Source: CAYOID01 sp964573115 (GTDB lineage Bacteria; Desulfobacterota; Desulfovibrionia; Desulfovibrionales; Desulfothermaceae). From it: DNA of 35,131 bases. A model generated the notes under the pieces. The model was not told where the DNA came from, made no database searches, and was given only the letters and a program-made list of their open reading frames with translations. Where the stretch lies: contig CAZNIP010000022.1 in the NCBI GenBank assembly GCA_964573115.1, positions 1-35,131 of the forward strand, read 5' to 3'. Position numbers and translations under genes: made by a program. Below are positions 8,601-16,824 of this stretch, piece after piece (the stretch's first letter is position 1; each line of letters begins with the position of its first letter).

Positions 8601-8761
8601 CCAATACAATCAAAAAAGTTATGGTTGCCGTTCACTCAACGAATGTGCCGGCTGGACCTTTTTCATCGGCTCAATTCGAGGGTTTACGCTGCTGCTCCGG
8701 CGTTGCAGAACATTGCGAAACCCTGTCTCTGTCCATCCCGCTCTTGGGAAAGAAAAGGAAC

Positions 8762-8797
8762 ATTCGATGTCATCCGGTCTTCCGGATGACATCGAAT
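8762..8797 (-). terminator. perfect 16-bp hairpin at the end of the gapdh gene
   Basis: The arms ATTCGATGTCATCCGG (8762-8777) and CCGGATGACATCGAAT (8782-8797) are perfectly complementary around a 4-nt loop. The stem shares one base with the gapdh TGA stop. In the gapdh sense it is followed by GTTCCTTTTCTTTCC, a T-rich tail that suits intrinsic termination. Confidence 0.8.
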
Positions 8798-9813
8798 CAG
8801 AGACCTTTTTGATGCATGAGCTCCGCCAGATCGGCCACCCTGCAGGAATAGCCCCACTCGTTGTCGTACCAGACCATGACCTTGACCCAGGTCCCCTCGC
8901 GGACTGAATTGAACTCGGGATCCACGATGCCTGAATGGGGATCCATAATGAAATCCGAAGACACCAGAGGTTCCCGGCTGTAGGCCAGGATGCCCCTGAG
9001 CTCGCCTTCGGCCGCGGCCTGAAGGGTCGAGTTCAGCTCTTCGGTGCTGGTGGGCGTCGTGACCTGGGCCGTCAGGTCGACCACCGAAACTGTGGGCACC
9101 GGGACCCGCATGGAGTAGCCGTCGATCCGTCCGGCCAGCTCAGGAATGACCAGACCCACGGCCTTGGCCGCCCCGGTGGTGGTGGGGATGATGTTGTGGC
9201 CTGCTGCCCTGGCCCGTCTGGGGTCTTTATGGGGCAGGTCGAGGATTCGCTGGTCATTGGTGAAGGCGTGCACCGTGCACATGGATCCCCGCTCGATCCC
9301 GAAGGCCCGGTGAAGGACCAGGGCCACCGGCGCCAGGCAGTTGGTGGTGCAGGAGGCATTGGACACGATGTGATCCGTGTCCGGGACGTAGTCGCCTTCG
9401 TTCACTCCCAGGACGATGGTCCGGTCGACATCCTTGCCAGGGGCGGAGATGATGACTTTTCTGGCCCCGGCCTCGATGTGGGCCTGGGCCTGGGGGCCGG
9501 AGCGGAAGATCCCGGTGGATTCAATGACGATGTCCACGCCATGGTCGCCCCAGGGAATCTCCTTGGGGTTGGTGTGGGAATAGTTCTGAATGGCCCAGTC
9601 ACCGACATGGATCGTGTCCCCGTCAACGCTGACTGGTTCGGGAAACCGGCCGTAGGTGGTGTCGTATTTGAAGAGATTGGCGTTTTTGGCCGCATCAAAG
9701 AGGTCGTTCACGGCCACGACCTCCACGGTGTCTGCATGCCTGGTGCGCAGGGCCTTGAGGACCTGGCGGCCGATGCGCCCGAATCCGTTGATGCCTATTT
9801 TCAGCTTGGTCAT
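8797..9813 (-). CDS. gap: type I glyceraldehyde-3-phosphate dehydrogenase
   Basis: A 338-residue enzyme that oxidises glyceraldehyde-3-phosphate to 1,3-bisphosphoglycerate with NAD in cytosolic glycolysis and gluconeogenesis. The Rossmann motif GINGFGRIGR (residues 7-16) and Asp37 in VNDLFD fit NAD preference. The catalytic cysteine is Cys155 in SNASCTTNC, the family signature. The length is normal. AAGGAG precedes the ATG. It is the second gene of a minus-strand pair: the GAF gene ends 15 nt upstream, so the two are very probably co-transcribed. A strong hairpin terminates the transcript. Confidence 0.98.
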   Translation of the reverse strand: MTKLKIGINGFGRIGRQVLKALRTRHADTVEVVAVNDLFDAAKNANLFKYDTTYGRFPEPVSVDGDTIHVGDWAIQNYSHTNPKEIPWGDHGVDIVIESTGIFRSGPQAQAHIEAGARKVIISAPGKDVDRTIVLGVNEGDYVPDTDHIVSNASCTTNCLAPVALVLHRAFGIERGSMCTVHAFTNDQRILDLPHKDPRRARAAGHNIIPTTTGAAKAVGLVIPELAGRIDGYSMRVPVPTVSVVDLTAQVTTPTSTEELNSTLQAAAEGELRGILAYSREPLVSSDFIMDPHSGIVDPEFNSVREGTWVKVMVWYDNEWGYSCRVADLAELMHQKGL

Positions 9814-9828
9814 GGATCTTTCTCCTTC

Positions 9829-10398
9829 TTAGTCTTCAAAGAGCTGATAGGTATAGCGGCTCAGGAGCTCATGCTCGTACCGGACCTTGTCGTGGAGGAT
9901 GGCGTTCTTGATGGAGATGGCGCACAGGTCGGCAATGGCGTTCAAAAATTCGATTTCCGCCTCGTTGAACTCACGGACGGAGCTGGAGTAGACCCTCAGC
10001 ACGCCGATGACCTCCTGCCCGAGGAACGACAGGGGCACGGCCATGACCGAGGCGATGCCCTCGGATCTGGCGGCGTCCGGATACTGGAAACGCTCGTCTT
10101 CGCAGGCGTTGCAGACGTAGACGTTCTGACCTTCCAGGACTTCCTGGTCCAGGCCGCTCTTGGCAACCTCGATCTTGCCCTTGCGCAGGTACTGCTGGCT
10201 CAGGCCAAAGGTGGCCCCGGCCAGGAGAAACTTTTTGTCGTCGCTGAGCAGCCGGATGCTGCAGGCCTTGACGTCCATGGCCCAGCTGATCTTTTCCGCC
10301 ACCTGCTTGAGCACGGTTTTGGGGTTCAGGCTGGAGTTGACTGCCTTGACCACTTCGTACAGTGTCCGGAAGTAATCCTTTGATTGCTGGTCCTGCAT
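9829..10398 (-). CDS. GAF domain protein paired with gapdh
   Basis: A 189-residue cytosolic protein consisting almost entirely of one GAF domain (about residues 20-165, ending in the family-typical FLNAIADLCAISIKNA). No kinase, cyclase or output domain is attached, so it would act as a stand-alone small-molecule or redox sensor; Cys residues occur at VCNACEDE and in KACSIRLL. The start at 10398 follows AAAGGAGG at good spacing. It lies directly upstream of gap with a 15-nt gap, so a link to central carbon metabolism is likely but unproven. Confidence 0.85.
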   Translation of the reverse strand: MQDQQSKDYFRTLYEVVKAVNSSLNPKTVLKQVAEKISWAMDVKACSIRLLSDDKKFLLAGATFGLSQQYLRKGKIEVAKSGLDQEVLEGQNVYVCNACEDERFQYPDAARSEGIASVMAVPLSFLGQEVIGVLRVYSSSVREFNEAEIEFLNAIADLCAISIKNAILHDKVRYEHELLSRYTYQLFED

Positions 10399-10812
10399 GG
10401 TCGCGCCTCCTTTCAGCCTTGCCTCTGGCAAAGCTGAACCGTTTGAGTTGAAGGGAGAGATACAGATATCGGATCGTGCGTGCGCAAGCGCAACCGGAGA
10501 CTCAACCCCGCACCTCGAAAAGTTGCGGGGAGGTCAGCCGGACTTTCAGGAATTGTGGAGTTTGCTGCCCAGAGCTTGCTCTGGCCAGGTTTTCATGACC
10601 AGGCATCCATTCAGAAAATAAATCGGCCGGAGAGTCTTGCCAAGGCTTGAAGAGCCAGAACAAGAAAAAGAGCCCTTTTGCCCGGGATCAAAGCTCAACC
10701 GCTTGCAGGAACCCGAACATGGGGAGATGCCCTGAATGCAGCTTCTGGGGTGGACACTGATTTGACGGGTTTCAGCTTTGCCAGAAGCTGGGCTCGTACC
10801 TGACCAGGACGT
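10399..10812. other. intergenic region upstream of the GAF-gap pair
   Basis: This 414-bp stretch should hold the promoter of the minus-strand GAF-gap operon and of the plus-strand gene at 10813. Two small inverted repeats can be seen: CCCCGCA / TGCGGGG (about 10515-10539) and CCAGAGC / GCTCTGG (10569-10584). I find no clear sigma-70 box pair and no convincing gene. Confidence 0.5.
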
Positions 10813-11460
10813 ATGCCTGCTGACTCGGAACGCTTCAACCCATGTTCACAGGCCAGGGCCATGGCCGAGGCCATCCAGCGGCTGGAGAACGGTCTGGCCT
10901 TTGTCCAGGACGAGCTCGTCCCTGAACTGGCCATTGGACTGGTCACCCTTGCGGACGCCAGGACAGCCCGGATGAGTGAGCTCCTCGATCTCCTGGACCG
11001 GGATGCCAGGGACGTCGTCCTGCTGGGGTTCTCCTGGCGGATGGTCCTCCCGATGGGGAGCGGGAGCATGGCCTGGGAGGACGCCAGAATGCCCATGCAC
11101 GACAGGGAGCGTCTGAAAATGCCCCAGGTCGTCCGGTTGCTCGTCAAGCAGGCCTGTTCCAGCGGGAGCTGGCAGCCGGACAGGGTCCTGAACCGGACCT
11201 CGCCGCTTCTGGACGACGATGCAGGCCGCATGGAGCAGCTGTGTTCGACGATCCTGCAGTACGCCCCGGGGCAGGTCATCAGTGCCAACGAGCTTCGGGC
11301 CGCCTTTCGGGAAACAGGAATCCAGCGTCCCATGGACACCCTGATCGCCCACTGGAAAGGGGCCGGGGTCATCAGCCCCAGGCTCTCCTCCCTGTCCTCG
11401 GTCTCAGCCCATCGCTCCCCCCTGTACGAGCTCAACCCGTCTGTTTTCCATGCTGCCTGA
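10813..11460 (+). CDS. uncharacterised protein, possible winged-helix C-terminus
   Basis: I do not recognise this 215-residue protein. The frame is bounded by a TGA just upstream, and its first ATG has a weak AGGA at 3 nt. The N-terminal half is helical and acidic (AIQRLENGLAFVQDE, ARMSELLDLLDRD). The middle contains a Trp/Met-rich stretch (FSWRMVLPMGSGSMAWED). Residues about 130-190 (QYAPGQVISANELRAAFRET then LIAHWKGAGVI) look like a helix-turn-helix plus wing. There is no signal peptide or membrane helix. Its last six codons and stop lie inside the left arm of a perfect 49-bp palindrome. It converges on the channel gene. Coding status is likely but not certain. Confidence 0.55.
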   Translation: MPADSERFNPCSQARAMAEAIQRLENGLAFVQDELVPELAIGLVTLADARTARMSELLDLLDRDARDVVLLGFSWRMVLPMGSGSMAWEDARMPMHDRERLKMPQVVRLLVKQACSSGSWQPDRVLNRTSPLLDDDAGRMEQLCSTILQYAPGQVISANELRAAFRETGIQRPMDTLIAHWKGAGVISPRLSSLSSVSAHRSPLYELNPSVFHAA

Positions 11461-11488
11461 TCGTCGATCAGGCAGCATGGAAAACAGA
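11440..11488. terminator. perfect 49-bp palindrome between convergent genes
   Basis: The arms 11440-11463 and 11465-11488 are perfectly complementary over 24 bp around a single central T. The left arm encodes the last residues (SVFHAA and stop) of the plus-strand gene. The right arm ends one base before the stop codon of the minus-strand channel gene. It is most simply a shared bidirectional terminator or RNA-stabilising hairpin. No U-tract follows on either strand, and the near absence of a loop makes cruciform extrusion possible. Confidence 0.75.
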
Positions 11489-13720
11489 TCACCCGTAAAT
11501 CCAGGCGATGACCCCCAGCATGATCAGCAGCAGGATGGGCTGGACCGTGCGGATGATCTTTTCCAGTCTGACCTGCAGGGCTTCCCGTCCGTGATAGTAG
11601 GCGCTGCGGACGGCGATGGTCACCAGAATCCCCAGGAGGAGCCAGAAATAGACAAAGAAGTACATGTAATCCAGGGTCACCAGGTAGCCGATGTTCGGGA
11701 GCTGGTTGGAGGTCATCAGGCTCAGGGAGACGGTTGTCAGGAGCAGGATGACCCCCAGGTTCAGCCTGGCGGCAAACGGCGGCCCTTCAGGAAAGATGAA
11801 GGACATGGCGTAGCCGAGCAGGAAAATGAAGAACAGGGGCACCATGTTCTTGAACATGTAGCTGGCTGCATTGCGCTTGATCTCGGTGACCACGTTGAAT
11901 CGGGAGTAGGTGATGCCGGTCTCGGACCCGGCCCTGAACAGGCGCGGGTTGCCGAGGGTGGAGTCGGCAGCCCCGATGTCGGCATAGACCATGATGTCCT
12001 CGAGCTCCCACTTGTTGTCCCCCTTGAAGCCAGAGTGGTCCTGGAGGCGTTTGGAGAGGCTGCCCCCCCTGTACCGCTGCATGCCGATGTCGTCGGCCAC
12101 AAAGATGAGCCGCTCCCGGTTGAGCTCTTTGTGGCGAAATCGGATGCGCAGGGTCTGGACATCAAAGGGGTAGTGATGGAAATCGAAGGGCTCCCGGAAC
12201 TCGGCCTTGATCCTGTAAGCCCGGTAGTCCATGTTGTCCACGGTGGAGGCCATCATCGGCTCGCGGGAGCTGGTCATGCTCAGATCGGAGTTCAAAAACT
12301 CGATCTTGGAGTAGTTCAGGGGCTTCTTGTGCCGGAACCAGACATAGAAGTCAGCGGTAAAGGCCTCGTTTTTCTGGTCGATGTGCAGGATCTCGTTGAT
12401 GTCGATGCCGGTGTAGACCACGTTGGTCTTGTAGTACAGGGAGTCCTGGAACTGGAGCAGCTCCCCTTGCTCGAGCTGACTGGCGACGTCCAGGATTCTG
12501 TCCGGCCTGAGGACCGGGGTCAGCTGGATCGGGGCTGAAACCAGGGTGTCCCGGACATAGGTGCCAAAGGGGGAGGGGTTGATGGCGTTGCCCTGGGGGT
12601 CGAAGTAGATGGGCCCGGTCACCCCGGTGTAGATCTCTTCAGGGCTGGAGAACCTGTGCAGACCAACCCTGACCTGGTCGCGGACGGCGTCCAGGCTTTG
12701 ATTCAGGTCTGTCTCGGCCAGGGCCTGGATCACGATGCCGGCAGCGTCAAAGGAGGTCGCTGCCAGGGCGTCGGGTTCCCGGTCGTAGCGGTGGACGAAC
12801 TCCCTGCTGAACTGCTGGGCCTCCCTGTTGGCGATGTCCCGGATAAAGTAGGTCGTGGCGTAGATCCCATGCGTGTAATCCCCGACAGTGTCCGGATCGT
12901 CGACAACCGAGGCCATCTCCTGGGGGAAGGTCCCCAGCCCCAGAGAGTCCCCCCCCAGAATGGTCAGGTCCAGGCCGGCATCCCGGAGCCGGCGGACGAA
13001 ATCCGCAGACTCCTGGTCCAGAAGGCCCAGGTACAGAGCCGAAGGGCACGGTCCCTCGGCCAGCCGTGAGCAGTAGGACTGCAGCTTCTGCCCCACGTCA
13101 TCCTTCAGGGAGTTGACCCGCCAGGTGTCGAGCACACTCAGACCCAGCTCATCAGCCGCCCTCCGGAAAGAGCGCATCAGGGTCCTGCCGTAAGCGTCGT
13201 CCTCATAGACGATGCTCACCGAGGAGTGTCCCAGGACCCCTGAGAGGTACAGGGCCGAGAGCCTGCCCTGAAGCCTGTTGTCCGAGATGACCCGAAAATA
13301 CCAGTCATTGCCTTCAGTCACCTCTGGGGCCGTGGCACTCCCGGTCACTGCAGGAATGCCGTGTTCCTTGTAGATTTCCCCTCCCTCCAGGGACAGGGAG
13401 CTGTAGTAGTGGCCGATCACCGCCACACAGCGGCTCTGTTGGGCGATCTTCAGGGCCTGCTGCCGGGCGAGCTGCTTGTCGTGCTTGTTGTCATAGACCT
13501 CGATGCTCACTCTGCGTCCCTGAACGCCTCCCTGCTCATTGATGTTCTTGACCTGCATGCGCACGCCGTTGACCATGGCTTGCCCGCTCCTGGCGTCCTT
13601 TCCGGACATGGGTCCGATCACGGCGATGGGGATGGACTCCGGGGCCTGGGCAGGGGCCTGTGACCCGGCGAGCACGATCGCAGCCAAACAGAGGACAAGG
13701 GCTCGAGAAACCGTGGTCAT
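11489..13720 (-). CDS. periplasmic-binding-domain / pentameric ligand-gated ion channel fusion
   Basis: A 743-residue protein with a signal peptide (about 1-25). Residues 28-400 form a LivK/ANF-receptor type I periplasmic binding domain: PIAVIGPMSG at the start, SSLS at 107-110, and SATAPEVT at 128-135, the element that in amino-acid binders holds the ligand. Residues about 425-615 are the beta-sandwich extracellular domain of Cys-loop receptors without cysteines, marked by HYPFDVQ at 516-522. Four membrane helices follow: M1 about 623-643, M2 652-672, M3 679-705, M4 725-743, and the protein ends with M4 as prokaryotic channels do. M2 has Ala-Ala-Arg at -2' to 0' and Leu661 at 9'. It should form a pentameric channel in the inner membrane, gated by a periplasmic ligand. 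It lies downstream of BCCT and ProX-like genes. The ribosome binding site is weak. Confidence 0.9.
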   Translation of the reverse strand: MTTVSRALVLCLAAIVLAGSQAPAQAPESIPIAVIGPMSGKDARSGQAMVNGVRMQVKNINEQGGVQGRRVSIEVYDNKHDKQLARQQALKIAQQSRCVAVIGHYYSSLSLEGGEIYKEHGIPAVTGSATAPEVTEGNDWYFRVISDNRLQGRLSALYLSGVLGHSSVSIVYEDDAYGRTLMRSFRRAADELGLSVLDTWRVNSLKDDVGQKLQSYCSRLAEGPCPSALYLGLLDQESADFVRRLRDAGLDLTILGGDSLGLGTFPQEMASVVDDPDTVGDYTHGIYATTYFIRDIANREAQQFSREFVHRYDREPDALAATSFDAAGIVIQALAETDLNQSLDAVRDQVRVGLHRFSSPEEIYTGVTGPIYFDPQGNAINPSPFGTYVRDTLVSAPIQLTPVLRPDRILDVASQLEQGELLQFQDSLYYKTNVVYTGIDINEILHIDQKNEAFTADFYVWFRHKKPLNYSKIEFLNSDLSMTSSREPMMASTVDNMDYRAYRIKAEFREPFDFHHYPFDVQTLRIRFRHKELNRERLIFVADDIGMQRYRGGSLSKRLQDHSGFKGDNKWELEDIMVYADIGAADSTLGNPRLFRAGSETGITYSRFNVVTEIKRNAASYMFKNMVPLFFIFLLGYAMSFIFPEGPPFAARLNLGVILLLTTVSLSLMTSNQLPNIGYLVTLDYMYFFVYFWLLLGILVTIAVRSAYYHGREALQVRLEKIIRTVQPILLLIMLGVIAWIYG

Positions 13721-13792
13721 AGCTCATCCGTGATTCGCGCTTGGCCTGTCATGGAGCAGGCGTGAAGAGTTGAGGCAGGTGGAGGCGGGGAA

Positions 13793-13828
13793 GCCCCCGG
13801 GGCCGAAGAGCACGGACGGCCCGGGGGC
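13793..13828 (-). promoter_or_regulatory. GC-rich stem-loop between the ProX-like and channel genes
   Basis: GCCCCCGGGGCC (13793-13804) pairs with GGCCCGGGGGC (13818-13828), about 11 bp with one bulge and a 13-nt loop. In transcript sense it lies between the stop of the binding-protein gene (13866) and the channel start (13720), with no T-run. It may reduce read-through from the transport genes into the channel gene. Confidence 0.55.
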
Positions 13829-13865
13829 GTGGATGTCAGCATGAGGTCCAATGGTCCGTCCTGGT

Positions 13866-14783
13866 TCAGGGCAGCCAGGATTCGACCTGGTCCTCGTGGG
13901 TGCGGAGGTAGCGCAGGGCCTTTTCGTAGGGGAACATGCCGTCGTCGTCGTGGATCCAGATCATGAGCTGGCCCATGGCTTCCGGGGACCAGGAGAAGTT
14001 GTCCAGAAATGCGTGCACGTCCGGCATGTCTTCCTTGAGACCCTGGCGCACGATCGTGTTGATGTGCTCCTGAGCCCCGTAGACATTCTCGGGGTCCTCC
14101 AGGAACTTGAGCTCCCACCTGGCAAACTTCCAGTGCGGCACCCAGCCGGTGACCACGATCCACTGCTGCTTGCTGATGGCCTCCCCGAGGGCTTTGGTCA
14201 TCGACTTTTCACTGCCCTTGATCAGGGTGTAGTTGTCCAGCCCGTAGGTCCGCATGGCCTCTTCGGTCTTCTTCATCACCCCGGCTTCGGGATCGATGCC
14301 CACGATCATGCGGTGGAACTTGTTGGCGTACTCCTCAAGGTCGGAGATGGATTCCGCTGCGATGTAGGGCTTGTTGCGCAGTCCCGTGGCTGCGGTCTGC
14401 CGTCCCAGGGTCACGTTGGGCACCACCAGGCCGATCCTGGCCCCCTCCAGGTTGGGGCCGAGGTCCACGAAGCTGCCCTTGTACTGCTCATAGTAGTGCT
14501 TGTGGGTTCCTGGAAGCCAGGCGGCCACCATGGCATCCACCTCGCCTTCGGCCACCGCCTTCCACATCTCGTCGGCCTTCATAGCTGTGATCTCACAGTG
14601 ATAGCCCATTTTTTCCTGAAGCACGGCCTTGACCACGTTGGTGGAGGCAATCTCCGAGGACCATTCCACATAGGCCAGCTTGACCGTGTCTCTGGCCGCA
14701 TGCACTGGCAGGGCGGCCAGGGCAAGCAGGCTGAGCATGGCCACAAAACCTGCCAGAAGCGTTGTGTGCTTGAAGGGACTCAT
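13866..14783 (-). CDS. glycine betaine/choline-type periplasmic binding protein (OpuAC/ProX family)
   Basis: A 305-residue secreted protein with a signal peptide (about 1-29, ending LPVHAA). It matches the OpuAC family of ABC-type betaine/proline betaine/choline binders, with Trp41 in VEWSSEIAS, Trp89 in AAWLPGTH and Trp214 in GWVPHW as candidates for the aromatic cage that holds the quaternary ammonium. The ATG at 14783 has AAGGAG upstream and directly precedes the signal sequence; the longer frame from 14813 has neither. There are no ABC ATPase or permease genes here. The gene lies instead 108 nt after a BCCT carrier gene and 145 nt before the ligand-gated channel gene. Ligand class is well supported; its partner is unclear. 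Confidence 0.9.
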   Translation of the reverse strand: MSPFKHTTLLAGFVAMLSLLALAALPVHAARDTVKLAYVEWSSEIASTNVVKAVLQEKMGYHCEITAMKADEMWKAVAEGEVDAMVAAWLPGTHKHYYEQYKGSFVDLGPNLEGARIGLVVPNVTLGRQTAATGLRNKPYIAAESISDLEEYANKFHRMIVGIDPEAGVMKKTEEAMRTYGLDNYTLIKGSEKSMTKALGEAISKQQWIVVTGWVPHWKFARWELKFLEDPENVYGAQEHINTIVRQGLKEDMPDVHAFLDNFSWSPEAMGQLMIWIHDDDGMFPYEKALRYLRTHEDQVESWLP

Positions 14784-14891
14784 GTTCAAACTCCTTCGCT
14801 GGTATTCAGACAAAAGCGATCATCTCAACCGGGCCAGGCTGACCTCCGAGCTGAACCACAGGAGGGTGTGCCTCCCGGATGCGCCTGGAGA

Positions 14892-16457
14892 TCAATCCCA
14901 ACCGTATTTCTCGACATAGTTGCGCAAGCCCTTGAGCACGGCCCAGCACATCATGAGCACCACCAGGGCAAAGGGCAACCCCGTGGTGATGGCCGCAGTC
15001 TGCAGGGCCACCAGGCCTCCTCCCATGAGCAGGACGGCTGCGACCAGCCCTTCGGTGATGGCCCAGAAAAGTCGCTGGGGCCTGGGCGGGTCCGGGTTGC
15101 CGCCGGCCGTGATGATGTCGATGACCATGGAGCCGGAGTCGGAGGAGGTGACAAAAAAGGTGATGACCACGATGATGGCCAGGATTGAGGTCAGGGTGCT
15201 CAAGGGGAAGTTCTCCAGGAAGACGAACAGGGACACGGGGATATTCTCCTGAACAGCCTTGGCCAGCCCTCCGGAGCCGAACTTTTCGATGAAGATGGCG
15301 CTGTCGCCAAAGACGGTCATCCAGAAAAAGGTGACCAGACACGGGACCAGGAGCACCCCGAGCAGGTACTCCCGAATTTTGCGGCCATAGGAGACCCGGG
15401 CGATGAACATGCCCACGAAGGGGGACCAGGCAATCCACCAGCCCCAGTAGAACACGGTCCAGCCATTCTGCCAGGTTCCCCCGGTGTAGGTCTCGTTGTA
15501 GGTGGCCAGGGTGGCGAAGTTCTGAATGTAGCTGCCGATGTTCTCGATGAACCCGTTGAGCACGAAGACGGTCGGGCCCAGGATGAGGACGAAGAACATC
15601 AGTGCCGCGGCAAAGGCCATGTTCACTTCAGAGAGGAACTTGATCCCGGCGTCCAGGCCCCGGACCACGGACCAGGTGGCGATGGCCGTGATCCCGGCGA
15701 TGAGCAGGACCTGGATAAAGGGGTTCTGGGGGATGCCAAAGAGGTGAGACAGACCGGCATTGACCTGCTGCACCCCCAGGCCGAGGGATGTGGCCACGCC
15801 GTAGAGGCAGGACACCGTAGCCAGGATATCGATGAGGTTGCCCAGGGGGCCGTAAATCTTGTCGCCGAGCAGGGGGTAGAAGACATTGCGGATGGACAGC
15901 GGCAGGCCCTCGGAAAATCCGAAAAAGGCCAGACCCAGGCCGACCAGGGCGTAGATGCCCCAGGGATGAAAGCCCCAGTGCAGGAAGGTCAGGTCCATAG
16001 CCTTCTGGGCGCTGGCTGCTGTCCCGGCTTCAGTAAAAGGGTTGCCCACGAAGTGGAACATGGGCTCGGCCACACCGTAGAAGAGGATCCCGATGCCCAT
16101 CCCGGCGCTGAAGAGCATGGCGAACCAGCCAAAGGTGCTGAACTCGGGTTCGGCATCCGGACCGCCGATGCGCAGGCTGCCGTAGCGGGTGAACGTGAGC
16201 CCGACGCAGAACAGGAGGACGACGTTCATGACCAGGACAAAGAACCAGCCGGTGAAGTTGGAGATCCAGGACTGCACGTTCCCAAAGATGGACTCGGCGG
16301 TGTCCCCCATGACGATGGTCACCAACACGCCGAGGATGATCACCCCGGCTCCGCCGAAGAAGACCCAGGGGTGGATGTCGTACTTGAAGATTTTGTTCTC
16401 CAGGTTCTGGATCGTCCCGGCAGTCCTTTGTTCGGTGCTTCGCAGATCTTCGGCCAT
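14892..16457 (-). CDS. BCCT family betaine/carnitine/choline transporter
   Basis: A 521-residue inner-membrane carrier with about 12 hydrophobic helices. Two family hallmarks are clear. The glycine-rich GMGIGILFYGVAEP (about 119-132) lies in the substrate path. The aromatic motif YWGWWIAWSPFVG (about 337-349) has Trp340, Trp341 and Trp344 in the positions that form the quaternary-ammonium box in BetP. The following FIARVSYGRKIRE is also typical. It takes up betaine-like osmolytes by ion symport. The long C-terminal osmosensing tail of BetP is not present. The ATG at 16457 is preferred over a GTG two codons earlier because a G-rich ribosome binding site is correctly spaced for it. The second regulator gene ends only 13 nt upstream, which suggests one transcript. 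Confidence 0.95.
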   Translation of the reverse strand: MAEDLRSTEQRTAGTIQNLENKIFKYDIHPWVFFGGAGVIILGVLVTIVMGDTAESIFGNVQSWISNFTGWFFVLVMNVVLLFCVGLTFTRYGSLRIGGPDAEPEFSTFGWFAMLFSAGMGIGILFYGVAEPMFHFVGNPFTEAGTAASAQKAMDLTFLHWGFHPWGIYALVGLGLAFFGFSEGLPLSIRNVFYPLLGDKIYGPLGNLIDILATVSCLYGVATSLGLGVQQVNAGLSHLFGIPQNPFIQVLLIAGITAIATWSVVRGLDAGIKFLSEVNMAFAAALMFFVLILGPTVFVLNGFIENIGSYIQNFATLATYNETYTGGTWQNGWTVFYWGWWIAWSPFVGMFIARVSYGRKIREYLLGVLLVPCLVTFFWMTVFGDSAIFIEKFGSGGLAKAVQENIPVSLFVFLENFPLSTLTSILAIIVVITFFVTSSDSGSMVIDIITAGGNPDPPRPQRLFWAITEGLVAAVLLMGGGLVALQTAAITTGLPFALVVLMMCWAVLKGLRNYVEKYGWD

Positions 16458-16470
16458 GCTCACCCCCTGT

Positions 16471-16800
16471 TTAGTTGATTTTTTTCAGAATGATCGTGCC
16501 TTCACGCTCTTCCATCTCAAAAGCATCCGCAGGTCTGAAGTCGGGAAGACAGAGTGAGGAAGGCGAACTGATCGTTCCCCGGCGACGCCGGAGGATTCTC
16601 AAGAAGGCTTCCTGGTCTTCCAGGAGACCGGGAATCTCGTAATACGTCTTATCCTGGCGCTGGAGCAGGAAAAGGTGTTCCTTGAGCGTGAACGTGGAGA
16701 TGGAGAGCTCTTTCTTGATGTCGTGTACGGTCTTGCCCTCTTGGATCAGCCTGCGCAGCAGGTCAGGATCGTAACGGATGGAGTAACTTCCTGTGGCCAT
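16471..16800 (-). CDS. HTH / AbrB-like small regulator, second tandem paralogue
   Basis: A 109-residue protein clearly paralogous to its upstream neighbour (16825-17148). Both share the N-terminal pattern R-P/D-L/M-L-R-x-L-I-x-x-G-K-T, a helix-turn-helix region around residues 18-45 (KKELSISTFTLKEHLFLLQ), and the phrase YYEIPGL at the centre. The C-terminal 35 residues (FRPADAFEME then GTIILKKI) resemble a SpoVT/AbrB swapped-hairpin domain. This copy has an extra Arg-rich, Ser-rich stretch (LRRRRGTISSPSS). The linked HTH plus AbrB-type tail suggests a DNA-binding regulator, probably acting as a homo- or hetero-oligomer with its twin. It ends 13 nt before the BCCT start, so it is likely co-transcribed and may regulate that operon. 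Confidence 0.75.
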   Translation of the reverse strand: MATGSYSIRYDPDLLRRLIQEGKTVHDIKKELSISTFTLKEHLFLLQRQDKTYYEIPGLLEDQEAFLRILRRRRGTISSPSSLCLPDFRPADAFEMEEREGTIILKKIN

Positions 16801-16824
16801 TGGTAGTGTCCTGCGTTGATGGTT

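Noticed and set aside
10695..11492. Minus-strand open frame of 265 codons overlapping the 215-residue gene and the palindrome
   Set aside because: Its start arises only because the palindrome mirrors the plus-strand gene end; the residues are Ser/Arg-rich, and there is no separate ribosome binding site or family match.
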